Source: CAWUEX02 sp963921305 (GTDB taxonomy: Bacteria > Pseudomonadota > Alphaproteobacteria > Rhodospirillales > Rhodospirillaceae). Taken from it: a stretch of DNA of 64,000 nt. The stretch is taken from NCBI GenBank assembly GCA_963921305.4, contig CAWUEX030000002.1, forward strand, positions 1,612,001-1,676,000. The letters run 5' to 3'. The notes beneath the pieces were generated by a model. That model searched no databases and was not told the origin of the DNA. It saw nothing but the letters and a program-made list of their open reading frames with translations. Within the stretch, counting starts at the first letter, position 1, and every line of letters starts with the position of its first letter. Of this stretch, positions 34,551 to 43,641 are shown piece by piece. A program made the position numbers and the translations under genes.

Positions 34551-35912
34551 TCAGAACCAGGCTGAGGCCAGCACCCAGAAGATGCCCACCGGGGCGACGA
34601 AGCGCACCAGGAAGCGCCACAGCTTAAAGGCGGTTTCGCTCATGCCCAATTCCTCGGTCAGCACATTGGCTTTCATCCACCACCCGGCAAACAGGGCGAT
34701 CAGCATGCCGCCGAGCGGCAGCAGCGCCTGTCCGGTGATGTAATCGACGAGATCGAGAATGCCGGTGGTCTCGAATTTTTCGATAAAGCCGAGCAGGTAA
34801 ATGTCAGACCACACACTGGTGGACAGAGCCGACGCCATGCCCACCAGCCAAACCGCACCACCAATGGCGAAGGTCGCGCTGCGCCGGGTCCAGCCCTCGC
34901 GTTCCTCCAGCCAAGACACCGGCACTTCCAGCAACGAGATGGCGGAGGTGAGGGCGGCAAAACCAAGCAATACAAAGAACGCCGTGCCGACAATCGTGCC
35001 GCCGGTCATCTGCCCGAAGGCCAGTGGCAGAGTGACAAACACCAGGCCCGGTCCCGCCGCCGGGTCCAAACCGTTGGCGAAGACGATGGGGAAGATCGCC
35101 AGACCGGCCAGCATGGCCACCAATGTGTCGGCGATGGCGATGGTGACGCAGGCCCGCGGCAGGGGAATGTTGTCGGGCAGGTAGGCGCCGTAGGTGAACA
35201 TGATGCCGATGCCGACCCCGATGGAGAAAAACGCCTGGCCGATGGCGGCCAGTACCACGTCGGCGGAGAGCGCAGAAAAGTCGGGCGCGAACAAGAACGA
35301 AATCCCCGCGCCGAAGTCTCCGGCGGCCAGCGCGTAGCCGACGATGACGATGAGCATCACGAACAGCGCCGGCATCATGAATTTCACCGCCCGTTCCAGG
35401 CCGGACTTGATGCCATGGGTGACGATGCCCACCGTCACGGCAATGAAAACCGTGTGCCAAAACACCACCGAGGTTGGATTGGCCAGCAGGGCGTTGAAGT
35501 CCGCGCCCACCGCATCGGCGTCCATACCGGTGAATGCGCCGGACACCGTCTTGGGCACATACGCGATCACCCAGCCGCCGATGACGCTGTAAAACGACAG
35601 AATGAAAAACGCCGCCGCCACGCCGAACCAGCCGACGATGCTCCAGTTGCTCGACGCGCCCACCTCCTGCGCCGCTTTCTGCATCGACACCGGCGCGCTC
35701 ATATGGCCGTGACGGCCGATCATGGTTTCGGCAATCAGTGCCGGAATGGCGATCAACGCCACGGCGATCAGATAGATCAGCACAAAAGCGCCGCCGCCGT
35801 TGGTGCCGGTCATGTAGGGAAAGCGCCAGATGTTGCCGAGGCCGACCGCCGCGCCCACTGCCGCCATCAGGAAGGTCGTGTTCGACGACCAGGTTTCGTG
35901 TTTGAACGCCAT
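34551..35912 (-). CDS. Sodium- and neurotransmitter-type symporter (NSS/LeuT family)
   Basis: The start at 35912 follows GGGAG and gives 453 residues. Diagnostic helix-1 motifs are VGLGNIWRFPY and TNGGGAFVL, the Na+ and substrate site of LeuT. About 12 helices follow, including YSVIGGWVIAYV (TM3) and GVGIGIMFTYGAYLP (TM6). Bacterial members import amino acids or related amines with Na+. The gene precedes the GNAT gene and is convergent with the ThDP operon; it may supply an amino acid, but a link is not shown. Confidence 0.92.
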   Translation of the reverse strand: MAFKHETWSSNTTFLMAAVGAAVGLGNIWRFPYMTGTNGGGAFVLIYLIAVALIAIPALIAETMIGRHGHMSAPVSMQKAAQEVGASSNWSIVGWFGVAAAFFILSFYSVIGGWVIAYVPKTVSGAFTGMDADAVGADFNALLANPTSVVFWHTVFIAVTVGIVTHGIKSGLERAVKFMMPALFVMLIVIVGYALAAGDFGAGISFLFAPDFSALSADVVLAAIGQAFFSIGVGIGIMFTYGAYLPDNIPLPRACVTIAIADTLVAMLAGLAIFPIVFANGLDPAAGPGLVFVTLPLAFGQMTGGTIVGTAFFVLLGFAALTSAISLLEVPVSWLEEREGWTRRSATFAIGGAVWLVGMASALSTSVWSDIYLLGFIEKFETTGILDLVDYITGQALLPLGGMLIALFAGWWMKANVLTEELGMSETAFKLWRFLVRFVAPVGIFWVLASAWF

Positions 35913-35967
35913 AGCGCGGCTCTCCCCTCGCAACGCGATACTTCACGTCATGCTAGCGGATATGTCC

Positions 35968-36993
35968 TTAAGGCAAAACCTCGGCCAAAGCGGCGAGCAC
36001 GCGGTGCGCCGTAGGTGCGGGCGCATAATGTTCGATAGCCCAGGCCCGGCCCTGCGCGGCGATGGCAGGCCATTCATCACGCCGGTCCCAAAGTTCGGTT
36101 GCCGCATGCTCCAGGTTTGCCAGGTCCAGCGGCACGTAATGTACCCAAGGCTCTGGCATCACCGGTAAATCAAAGCCGTATTTCTCAAAATCGAGATGGA
36201 TGGCAATACACCCCGCCGCTAGCGCTTCCCAGAAGCGCCAGCTGTCCCAGCGCAGCACAGCGGCGGCCTCGAGGGTTTCGAAAGCATGCAACGCCGCCAC
36301 ATCCGGCTGGTTCTTCGCGAACCATTCATTGCCCTGGATGGGGCTGTAAAAATCACCGCCGTAGCACAGACACACCGCCGTTTCTTTTAAAGCCTGAAGG
36401 TAATCCTTGGGCGGTACATTGACGCGCCGCACCGGCAGGTGCCGTTCCAGCGCGGGCACAAACGCGAGATCAAGCAGCGCCCGTACCCCTTGCTGCAAGG
36501 TCGGGCGGAAGGAATGCATAGCTTCCTGGCGCCGCTCGGTCATCGCCGGTGTCTGCTCCGTACCGGCAATCAGCTTCTGCGGCAGCCCGAAGGCGATGGG
36601 AACACGCTTGCCCGGTTTTACCGCCGCGCGGCTGCTATGCGCCGTAAACAGAACATGCGGATCCGGCACTTCGCAAAACGCGCTGATGTCGCTGGTGGTG
36701 ATGTAGGCCACCGGCGACAGGCCTTCGACCGGCACGAAAGTATTTGTGGCGGAAATGTCGATCAGGTAGGCCGCGAATCCGGTCAAAGGTTCGCCGTGGA
36801 TCGTTGCCAGGTCAAAGCCGTGCAGGGGCATGGACACCGGGCGGGATGTCAGCTGTTTCGCATTGGTCTTGACCGGCACGCCCAGCGCCAGGAACCCTTC
36901 GACCAAGCAGCCCGAAAAATGGGTCAGGGTCTCATCGGCGGCGTAAACGTAAACGCCGCGTTGAAAGGTTTTGGCCGGGTCGAGGTTTGACAT
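35968..36993 (-). CDS. Glycosyltransferase-like protein (GT-B type)
   Basis: The 341-residue protein starts at ATG 36993; an ATG at 37014 is also open. The C-terminal third reads like a GT-B domain: ETLEAAAVLRWDSWRFWEALAAGCIAIHLDFEKYG, with Glu before the AAGC turn as in CgeB or Glyco_trans_1_2 proteins, then WVHYVPLDLANLEHAATEL. No signal peptide or membrane helix is found. The donor and acceptor are unknown. It stands divergent from the MoaD-like gene and near no other glycan genes. Confidence 0.6.
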   Translation of the reverse strand: MSNLDPAKTFQRGVYVYAADETLTHFSGCLVEGFLALGVPVKTNAKQLTSRPVSMPLHGFDLATIHGEPLTGFAAYLIDISATNTFVPVEGLSPVAYITTSDISAFCEVPDPHVLFTAHSSRAAVKPGKRVPIAFGLPQKLIAGTEQTPAMTERRQEAMHSFRPTLQQGVRALLDLAFVPALERHLPVRRVNVPPKDYLQALKETAVCLCYGGDFYSPIQGNEWFAKNQPDVAALHAFETLEAAAVLRWDSWRFWEALAAGCIAIHLDFEKYGFDLPVMPEPWVHYVPLDLANLEHAATELWDRRDEWPAIAAQGRAWAIEHYAPAPTAHRVLAALAEVLP

Positions 36994-37090
36994 GTCACAG
37001 GTCTGAGATTGCACCGCGAGCCGACATCCTGCACCATCTCAGTCACCTGACAACCCCGGCCCTTCGTCCGGCCAAGGCAGAGGCGCATTC

Positions 37091-37366
37091 ATGCCCGTCG
37101 TTCACTTCACCGCCCATCTTGACGGTGTCGCCCCGAAAGACCCGGTTACGGTCGACGGCGCGACGGTCGCCGAGGCGTTGAACAAGGTGTGGCCGGAGTA
37201 CCCCAAACTCAAAGGTTACGTGCCCGACGATCAGGACCGGGTGCGCAAACACGTCGCTATCTTTATCGATGGCGAACTGGAGCGCGGCCCCGATGTTCTG
37301 AACCTCAACGTCAAAACCCACACCGATATTCACGTCTTGCAGGCCCTGTCCGGGGGCTGCGCTTAA
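37091..37366 (+). CDS. MoaD/ThiS-like ubiquitin-fold protein with GGCA tail
   Basis: This 91-residue beta-grasp protein reads VVHFTAHLDGVAPKDPVTVDG, then TVAEALNKVWPEYPKLKGYV, DGELERGPD and ends in HVLQALSGGCA. MoaD, ThiS and CysO end in a free Gly-Gly that is adenylated to accept sulfur; here Cys-Ala follows the Gly-Gly. In Pseudomonas QbsE a similar GG-Cys-Phe tail is removed by a JAMM protease before use. The next gene, 23 bp later, encodes an Asp-box protein. No E1-like MoeB or JAMM gene lies in this window. Confidence 0.75.
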   Translation: MPVVHFTAHLDGVAPKDPVTVDGATVAEALNKVWPEYPKLKGYVPDDQDRVRKHVAIFIDGELERGPDVLNLNVKTHTDIHVLQALSGGCA

Positions 37367-37389
37367 ACTAGCCGGAAAGGATCGCCGTT

Positions 37390-38469
37390 ATGGCCGACCG
37401 CATGTTTGCCTCCACCCGCAAGGGGCTGATCGAATACCGCAAAAACGGAAGCGGTTGGGCACACGCCGCCAACCACTTCATGGGCCAGCCCGTCACCAAC
37501 ATGGTGGCCGATGCCCGCGACGGCACGCTCTATGCGGCGCTGGATCTCGGCCACTTCGGCGTCAAGTTGCACCGCTCCGACGACGCGGGTGAGTCCTGGC
37601 AGGAGTTCGATCCGCCCAAATATCCCAAAGCTGCAGACGGCGAAGACGGCCCGTCCCTTAAAATGATCTGGGTGCTCGGTACCGGCGCGGACGATCAGCC
37701 CGGCCGCATCTGGGCCGGCACACTCCCCGGCGGGTTGTTCCGCTCGGACGATCGCGGCGAGAGCTGGCACCTGGTCGACAGCCTGTGGGATATGCCGGAG
37801 CGGCAGAAGTGGTTCGGCGGCGGCGCCGATGAGCCGGGCATCCATTCCATCTGCATCGATCCGCGCGACAGCAACCGCATCGCCATCGGCGTGTCCTGCG
37901 GTGGCGTTTGGGTCAGCGAGGATGACGGCGCGACGTGGCGGGTCGGCTCTCAAGGCATGTGGGCGGCGTACGTGCCGGAGGAAGCGAAGTACGATCCCGG
38001 CACCCAGGACTGTCATCTCATCGTGCAGTGTGCCGCGGCGCCGGATGTGTACTGGTGTCAGCATCACAATGCCATGTTCCGCTGCACCGACAATCTTGAG
38101 AGCTGGCACGAGATCACCACCGCGCCCGTCTCCAACTTCGGTTTTCCAGTGGCCGTGCATCCGCACGATCCCGACACGGCGTGGTTCGCGCCGGCCCAGA
38201 AAGACGAGTTCCGCTACCCCGTCGACGGCAAGGTCATCGTCAACCGCACCCGCGACGGCGGCAAGACCTTCGAAAGCCTGCGCAATGGCCTGCCGCAGGA
38301 CAACGCCTTCGATCTGGTTTACCGCCATGCCTTCAAGGTCGACGGCACCGGCGAAGAATTGCTGATGGGCTCAACCACAGGATCGCTCTGGCACAGCGCC
38401 AACGGCGGGGACTCCTGGGACACTGTCTCGACGCATCTGGCGCCGGTCTACGCAGTGACGTTCGGTTAG
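37390..38469 (+). CDS. Asp-box (BNR) beta-propeller protein, sialidase-like fold
   Basis: The 359-residue protein has at least four Asp-box blocks, SxDxGxTW-like: HRSDDAGESWQ, FRSDDRGESWH, SEDDGATWRV and TRDGGKTFES, with a fifth variant SANGGDSWDT. These mark a beta-propeller of the sialidase/VPS10 class. There is no signal peptide, and the Arg triad of true sialidases is not evident, so hydrolase activity should not be assumed. Pairing with a MoaD-like gene recurs in other bacteria to my knowledge. It ends in a 4-bp overlap with the convergent symporter gene. Confidence 0.78.
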   Translation: MADRMFASTRKGLIEYRKNGSGWAHAANHFMGQPVTNMVADARDGTLYAALDLGHFGVKLHRSDDAGESWQEFDPPKYPKAADGEDGPSLKMIWVLGTGADDQPGRIWAGTLPGGLFRSDDRGESWHLVDSLWDMPERQKWFGGGADEPGIHSICIDPRDSNRIAIGVSCGGVWVSEDDGATWRVGSQGMWAAYVPEEAKYDPGTQDCHLIVQCAAAPDVYWCQHHNAMFRCTDNLESWHEITTAPVSNFGFPVAVHPHDPDTAWFAPAQKDEFRYPVDGKVIVNRTRDGGKTFESLRNGLPQDNAFDLVYRHAFKVDGTGEELLMGSTTGSLWHSANGGDSWDTVSTHLAPVYAVTFG

Positions 38470-39842
38470 GTGGTATCCGCAACGCGTTCCGTTGTGGCCA
38501 ATGTTCCAGAGTCCAATCTGTAAAATAACAGGCACAGGCAGCTCAGGATCAGCGTCGCGCCGGGTATCAGGACGGCGATATCGATGGCCATCAGCGCGCG
38601 TTCCGTCTGCGCCACCGGCACGCCACCCCGGGCTTCTGCCCATCCCAACGCGCTGAGGATCAGCCCTAAAACTGCCGGCCCGAAGGCGAAGGAGACCTTC
38701 TCGACGGTGGTATACACGCCCGCGAAGATGCCCTCGCGGCGCAGGCCGGTGCGGCGGTAATCGTATTCGATCGTGTCCGGCAACAGCGACTGCCCAACCA
38801 GCATGAGTCCGCCCGCGCCGAGCCCGGTGACCGTCGCCCGCAAATAGATGAACCAGTCAGGGTCGGCGGCTGTGCCCAGCACCCACGAGGCCGACGCCAC
38901 CGCGAATACGGCGGCGGCAACAACATACGTCGCCCGGTAACCCACGCGTTTGCTCGCGGCGACCCACACCGGTTGCGACACCATCGTCGCCCCGGCCTGA
39001 AACAGGTAATAGGTGCCGAGGTAGGCGTAAGAGACCTCCAGAATACGGGTGAACAACAGCGGCAGCGCGGCGAGGAATATGGCGAAGCCGAACAGCTGGG
39101 TGAACTTCACCAGCAGCAAAACGATGAAGGGGCGGTTCTGCACCGCAAGCGATATTTGTGCCATCAAGCCGATGCCGTGTCCGGGTGCCTGCGTGGTGTA
39201 GGCGGCGCCGTCCGTCGCCCAAAAACAAGCGGCGCACAGCGCGATGAGGGACAGGCCCACGAAGACCGACATCACCGAATGACCGAGCAGGCCGCCACCG
39301 TAATAGGCGATGATCACCGGTCCCAGCACGGAGGACAGAATCTGTCCGCCGGCGACGGCGCTGACCCGGTAAGACATCATCTCCCTGCGCTCGTCGGTCA
39401 CGGTGGTCATTTCTGCCGGCATCGCCAGGTACGGCACGTTGAACACCGTATAGGCGGTGGCGTTCAGCAGCAGTGCCGCGACGATATAAATGATCAGCGC
39501 CGACTGGCTGTCGAATTGCGGCACCGTAAACATCATGATGAACGACCCGCCGCAGAGCACGCCGCCGAGCATGAGATAGGGCCGCCGCCGCCCCCAGCGG
39601 CTCTTGGTCCGGTCGGTGATGACGCCCATCAACGGATCGGTGACCGCGTCGTAAATTTTTGACAGAAGGATCAATGCCCCGGCCAGCCCCGCGGCGATGC
39701 CCACATGCTCGATGAGAAACGTCAGAAGCAGCAGGCTGACGGCATTGAACATCGCCGACATCGGCAGAGTGCCCATGCCCCAACCGATTTTCAGCTTCAG
39801 CGGCAATGCGGTGTCCGGGGTCTTCGGTGTCGTTTCCGTCAT
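38466..39842 (-). CDS. GPH-family (MelB-like) MFS symporter
   Basis: The 458-residue protein has about 12 hydrophobic segments. MelB-type signatures are YDAVTDPLMGVITDRTKSRWGRRRPY read in pieces, with the GRRRPY loop, a Na+/H+ coupling Asp in YDAVTDP, and GLRREGIFAGVYTTVEKVSFAFG in the second half. The substrate is likely a sugar, glycoside or related glycan piece. It is convergent with the propeller gene. The upstream gene, an NTF2-like protein at 39862, lies 19 bp away on the same strand. Confidence 0.87.
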   Translation of the reverse strand: MTETTPKTPDTALPLKLKIGWGMGTLPMSAMFNAVSLLLLTFLIEHVGIAAGLAGALILLSKIYDAVTDPLMGVITDRTKSRWGRRRPYLMLGGVLCGGSFIMMFTVPQFDSQSALIIYIVAALLLNATAYTVFNVPYLAMPAEMTTVTDERREMMSYRVSAVAGGQILSSVLGPVIIAYYGGGLLGHSVMSVFVGLSLIALCAACFWATDGAAYTTQAPGHGIGLMAQISLAVQNRPFIVLLLVKFTQLFGFAIFLAALPLLFTRILEVSYAYLGTYYLFQAGATMVSQPVWVAASKRVGYRATYVVAAAVFAVASASWVLGTAADPDWFIYLRATVTGLGAGGLMLVGQSLLPDTIEYDYRRTGLRREGIFAGVYTTVEKVSFAFGPAVLGLILSALGWAEARGGVPVAQTERALMAIDIAVLIPGATLILSCLCLLFYRLDSGTLATTERVADTT

Positions 39843-39861
39843 GCTTTACTTGGGTACCTGG

Positions 39862-40338
39862 TCAATCAGCCGATGCAAATTCATCATCTACATTACCGGC
39901 GTAATACTTCTGTAGGTGGAGCATCGGCGCGGCTGGGGCCTCGACATAGTGGCAGATCAGCCAGCGCCCGCCGCGCCGGCGGAAGATGGCGGTAACACGG
40001 CTATCGATGCCGAACAGATGATCGAACCCTTTGATCTCGCCGTTCCAATGCATCTGGTAGAGCGCCACGGCGAGGTCCGGGGCGATCACTTTGGCATGAA
40101 TGTCCCAGACGCGCATGGAACACCGCTCAAGCCTGGCTTGGGCCTGGCTGTAATATGCCGTCAGGGCGTCCCAGCCGATGACCGGGTCGGCCCGTTCCTG
40201 CGGCAGGGCGTAAGGTGTGTCTTCGTCCGGGTCCCAGAGTTTTTTGATCGCGGGCTGATCGCCGCGGTTCCAGCAGGCGCACATCGTAGCCAGCGCGTCT
40301 TCGATCTCTGCCGCAATCTTCGATGTGCTGTCCGCCAT
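39862..40338 (-). CDS. SnoaL/NTF2-like protein
   Basis: The ATG at 40338 follows GGAG at 6-nt spacing (158 residues). The cone-shaped NTF2 fold is suggested by DALATMCACWNRGDQPAIKKLW, the Trp-rich strand GWDALTAYYSQ and LAVALYQMHWNGEI, then RRGGRWLICHYVEAP near the end. This pattern matches SnoaL-like or DUF4440 proteins that bind small hydrophobic ligands or catalyse simple isomerisations. Specific function unknown. It may share a transcript with the GPH symporter. Confidence 0.65.
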   Translation of the reverse strand: MADSTSKIAAEIEDALATMCACWNRGDQPAIKKLWDPDEDTPYALPQERADPVIGWDALTAYYSQAQARLERCSMRVWDIHAKVIAPDLAVALYQMHWNGEIKGFDHLFGIDSRVTAIFRRRGGRWLICHYVEAPAAPMLHLQKYYAGNVDDEFASAD

Positions 40339-40460
40339 GCGTGGCTCCGAGAGTCCCATGCCCCATCGTTCCACAGAAGAGCACGCAGGGCCATGACTTG
40401 CAGCATGGGGTGGGGCGCGGGTTAGGATGAGCGCACCGGTTCGGAGGACACCGATACCTC

Positions 40461-41904
40461 ATGCCCACCTGCGACACCCTCTTGCGCGGCACCGTCATCA
40501 CCATGGATGCCGAACGCCATGCCTATCTTGACGGCTACGTCGCCATCTCAAATGGGCTGGTGGCCGCCGCCGGTCCGGCCTCGGAGTGTGACTACACCGG
40601 CACGGAGGAGATCGGCGGCGACGGATTTATCGTTCTTCCAGGTTTGGTGAACGTCCATGCCCATCTGGTGCAGGGCTGCATCCGCAGCATGGCAGAGGGC
40701 ACGACCTTTGAAGAGCGGCTGTTCGGATTCTACTACCCGATGACCGGCGCCTGCGATGAGGAACGCTCTTACGTTTCCGCGCTGCCGCCGGTTCTTGATC
40801 TGGTGCGCCGGGGTGTGACCACTACGGCTGATGATCATTTCACCCATGTGCACAAGCGCTCTATAGACGGCGTGCTGCGCGCGGTGCGAGATGCCGGCAT
40901 GCGCTGCCGCATGGCCCGGCTCATTCTCAGCGATGAGGACAATGCTCCCGACGGCTTCCGTGAAGACCTCGACACCGGCCTACGCGAAACCGAGCGCGTC
41001 AAAGCCGAATGGGAAAACGAGTTCACCACTGTCACCGCCTCGACCATCGGCATCACCTACTGCACGCCCGAGGAGTTCAAGGCCATCTGGCAGTGGACGG
41101 TCGACAACGACCGGCAGTTCGATGTGCATGCGCCCTCTGTGCTCGACACCAAATATCTCGCCGAACGCCGGGGCTGGCAGGGCGGCTCCTTCGAGTGGAT
41201 GGATCACGAAGGCATCCTCGGCCCTAACGTTATCGCCGCCCACGCCCAAACCTTGCGGCCCGGCGAAGCTTGAGTTGATCCGTGACCGCGACGCTAAAAT
41301 CGCATTGGTGCCGGATATGGAACAGGTGCTTGGTCTGGTAGACTTCGACTCCCGCCAGTATCTCGACGCCGGTGTGACCTGCGGCATTGGGCTCGACGGT
41401 CCGGTGGTCGCCTATGGTCATGATCTGTGGACCGCGTTGCGCGCTTTTCTCACCGCCCAGCGCATGGGCGATCAACACCGCACCCAGATGGGCGACGCCA
41501 GCATGCAGTGGACCGGCTTTGAGCTGCTGTTCGGTAGTGCTGAGTTGGCGCTTGAACTCGCCACCATCGGCGGGGCGAGAGCGCTCGGTATGGCTGACCG
41601 TATTGGCTCGCTTGAGGCGGGTAAGGACGCCGACGTTGTCGTGATCGACCGCCGTGGCGAAACACAATTGTCACCGCCGGGCGCGCTTGTTCCCAGTCTG
41701 ATTTACGGCAACGGGCCGTCGCCAGAGGCGGTCGCGCGGGTGATGGTAAAGGGCCGTACCATCGTCAAAGACGGCGAACACGTCACTCTCGACCGCTTCG
41801 CGGCGGTGCGCAAATCAGACGCCCTACAGGATGAACTTCTCGATGAAACGGGCGCCCGGAAATTCGTGCGCATGCGTTCGCCCTTCACATGGGTTGAGAG
41901 TTAG
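40461..41904 (+). pseudogene. Amidohydrolase gene interrupted by a +1 frameshift
   Basis: The first frame (40461-41273) encodes an amidohydrolase N-half with the metal motif NVHAHLVQG (His66, His68) and ends in HAQTLRPGEA and a stop. The second half continues in the +1 frame from about 41270 to 41904 with LELIRDRDAKIALVPD, TCGIGLDGPVVAYG and AGKDADVVVIDRRGET. Together they give a full-length chlorohydrolase/deaminase-type protein. Motif continuity right at the junction shows one base too many near 41255-41272. This may be a true mutation or an assembly or sequencing error; the flanks hold no long homopolymer. Confidence 0.8.
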
Positions 41905-43641
41905 TCAGTCCAGCTTGTCGCCGTTGCGGGGAATGCGCACGGTCGCCTGCAGTCCGCCCTCGGGCCTGTTGTTCATGGCAAGCTCGCCGCCGTGGCTGTG
42001 AATGATTGACCGGCAGATCGCCAAACCGAGGCCGACGCCGCCGGTTTCTTTGTTGCGGGATTCCTCCATCCGCACGAACGGCATAAACATGCGGTCCTGC
42101 TGCTCTTCCGGAATGCCGGGACCATCGTCGTCGACGGTAATGGTGACCGTCCTGTCGTTCGCGGCCATGGCCAGGCGCACCCGCTTGCCGTACTTCACGC
42201 CGTTCTCTGCCAAGTTGCGGATGGCCCGTTTGAGGCTGTGGGGCCGGCACGACAACACCACATCTTCCTGAGCCGTACTCGACACGTCATGGCCCACGTC
42301 ACGCAAGTCATCTTCGATGCTTTCTATCAGTGCCGTCAGGTCGACGGTCTTGGTGGCCTCCGATATCGAATCTTCTTTGGCGAGCGCTAAAGTCGACTCG
42401 GCCAAATGCTTCATCTCCTCCAGGGTCACCAGCATACGTTCGCGGTTTTCATCGTCATCGATCAGTTCTGCGCGAATGCGCATTGATGTGATGGGCGTGC
42501 GCAAGTCATGGCTGATCGCCCCCAGCATGCGGGTACGGCTTTCGATGAAGCGGCGCAGCCGCACGTTCATGGTATTGAAGGCGTAGACGAGCTGCCGGAT
42601 TTCCCAGGGGCCGGCTTCGGGCAGAGGGTCAGTGTCTTCGCCGCGCCCCAATTTGTCTGCAGCAACCGCCAGCGCGGACAGGCGCCGGGTTGCGATTGTG
42701 ACGACGACGATGATCACCAGCGTTGTGGCAAGACCGGACATGGCGGCTTGTGCGTAGAGCGACATGGCCAGCGGTGGCGCGCCGGGCGTGTGCAGCAGCG
42801 TGGCGTTCAGCCACTGCCCGTCGGGCAGTTCCACCGCGACCTGCCAATCGGGCGGAATGTCTTCGATGCCGCCTTCGGCGAACAGGTTCCACAGAAAATC
42901 ATTGCGCAGTACGTCGTTGGGCATGGGACCGATGGGCAAGCCATTTTCGTCGCGCTCTATTGGGCCAGGCGGCGGTGGCGGAAAACCGCGCTCGGCAAAC
43001 CAGGTGTCTACGTCAACGCCGGGCGGTGGCGGCGGTGGACGGTTGCCGCCTCTCCCGCCAGGTCCCGGACCCCGGCGGGGCGGTGGGCCGCCCTGACGCC
43101 AGTTGGGCGGCGGCGGTCTTTGTCCCGAGTATGCTTCGTTGGCCAGGGCGCCCCTGGCAATCACATCGTCTGGGGCGGGCAGCATGCCGGGCGCCAGGCC
43201 TTCAGGTCCCGGCAGGCTTTCCGGCGGTTGCGGCGACGGCAGGAACTTTTGAATAAGGGGCCGTGTGTCCGGCATGTCCCGCGCCAAAACGTTAATCCCC
43301 GGCATGAATTTCAGACGCCCGGCGATGTCCGGCAGATTTTCCTGAGTTAGGGCGCCGTTTGCCAAGACGCCGGGTCGCGGCGCGATCCAATAGAACGAGC
43401 CCAGGTTCTCAAAGCCTTCAAGATACCGGGCGCGATCAATCTGAGGGCGCGTCTGAAACAGCTCAACGAAGGCTGCAACCTCGCCAAAAAACTCCCGGCC
43501 CCTGCGGATGTGGTCTGCCTCCATGCTCCTCCCAGTGAAGTACGCAATGGTGAGAATCTGGGTGATGACCGTCGTTGCCAATAGGACCAGGATCATCCGT
43601 CCGGCGAGGCTGTTGACCCAACGTGAAACGGCGCCAAACAC
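41905..43641 (-). CDS. Sensor histidine kinase (EnvZ-like) with Pro/Gly-rich periplasmic insert
   Basis: The GTG at 43641 overlaps the response-regulator stop by one base (TAGTG) and gives 578 residues; ATG 43596 is an alternative. TM1 is about residues 16-33, a large periplasmic domain spans to about 300, and TM2 (TTLVIIVVVTIATRR) leads into a HAMP. HisKA has His378 in GAISHDLRTP, then AENGVKYG (N box), DDDGPGIPE and GVGLGLAICRSIIHSHGG. The periplasmic domain has runs of Pro, Gly and Arg (43010-43130), which is unusual. It pairs with the OmpR-type regulator at 43641-44363. Confidence 0.9.
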   Translation of the reverse strand: MFGAVSRWVNSLAGRMILVLLATTVITQILTIAYFTGRSMEADHIRRGREFFGEVAAFVELFQTRPQIDRARYLEGFENLGSFYWIAPRPGVLANGALTQENLPDIAGRLKFMPGINVLARDMPDTRPLIQKFLPSPQPPESLPGPEGLAPGMLPAPDDVIARGALANEAYSGQRPPPPNWRQGGPPPRRGPGPGGRGGNRPPPPPPGVDVDTWFAERGFPPPPPGPIERDENGLPIGPMPNDVLRNDFLWNLFAEGGIEDIPPDWQVAVELPDGQWLNATLLHTPGAPPLAMSLYAQAAMSGLATTLVIIVVVTIATRRLSALAVAADKLGRGEDTDPLPEAGPWEIRQLVYAFNTMNVRLRRFIESRTRMLGAISHDLRTPITSMRIRAELIDDDENRERMLVTLEEMKHLAESTLALAKEDSISEATKTVDLTALIESIEDDLRDVGHDVSSTAQEDVVLSCRPHSLKRAIRNLAENGVKYGKRVRLAMAANDRTVTITVDDDGPGIPEEQQDRMFMPFVRMEESRNKETGGVGLGLAICRSIIHSHGGELAMNNRPEGGLQATVRIPRNGDKLD

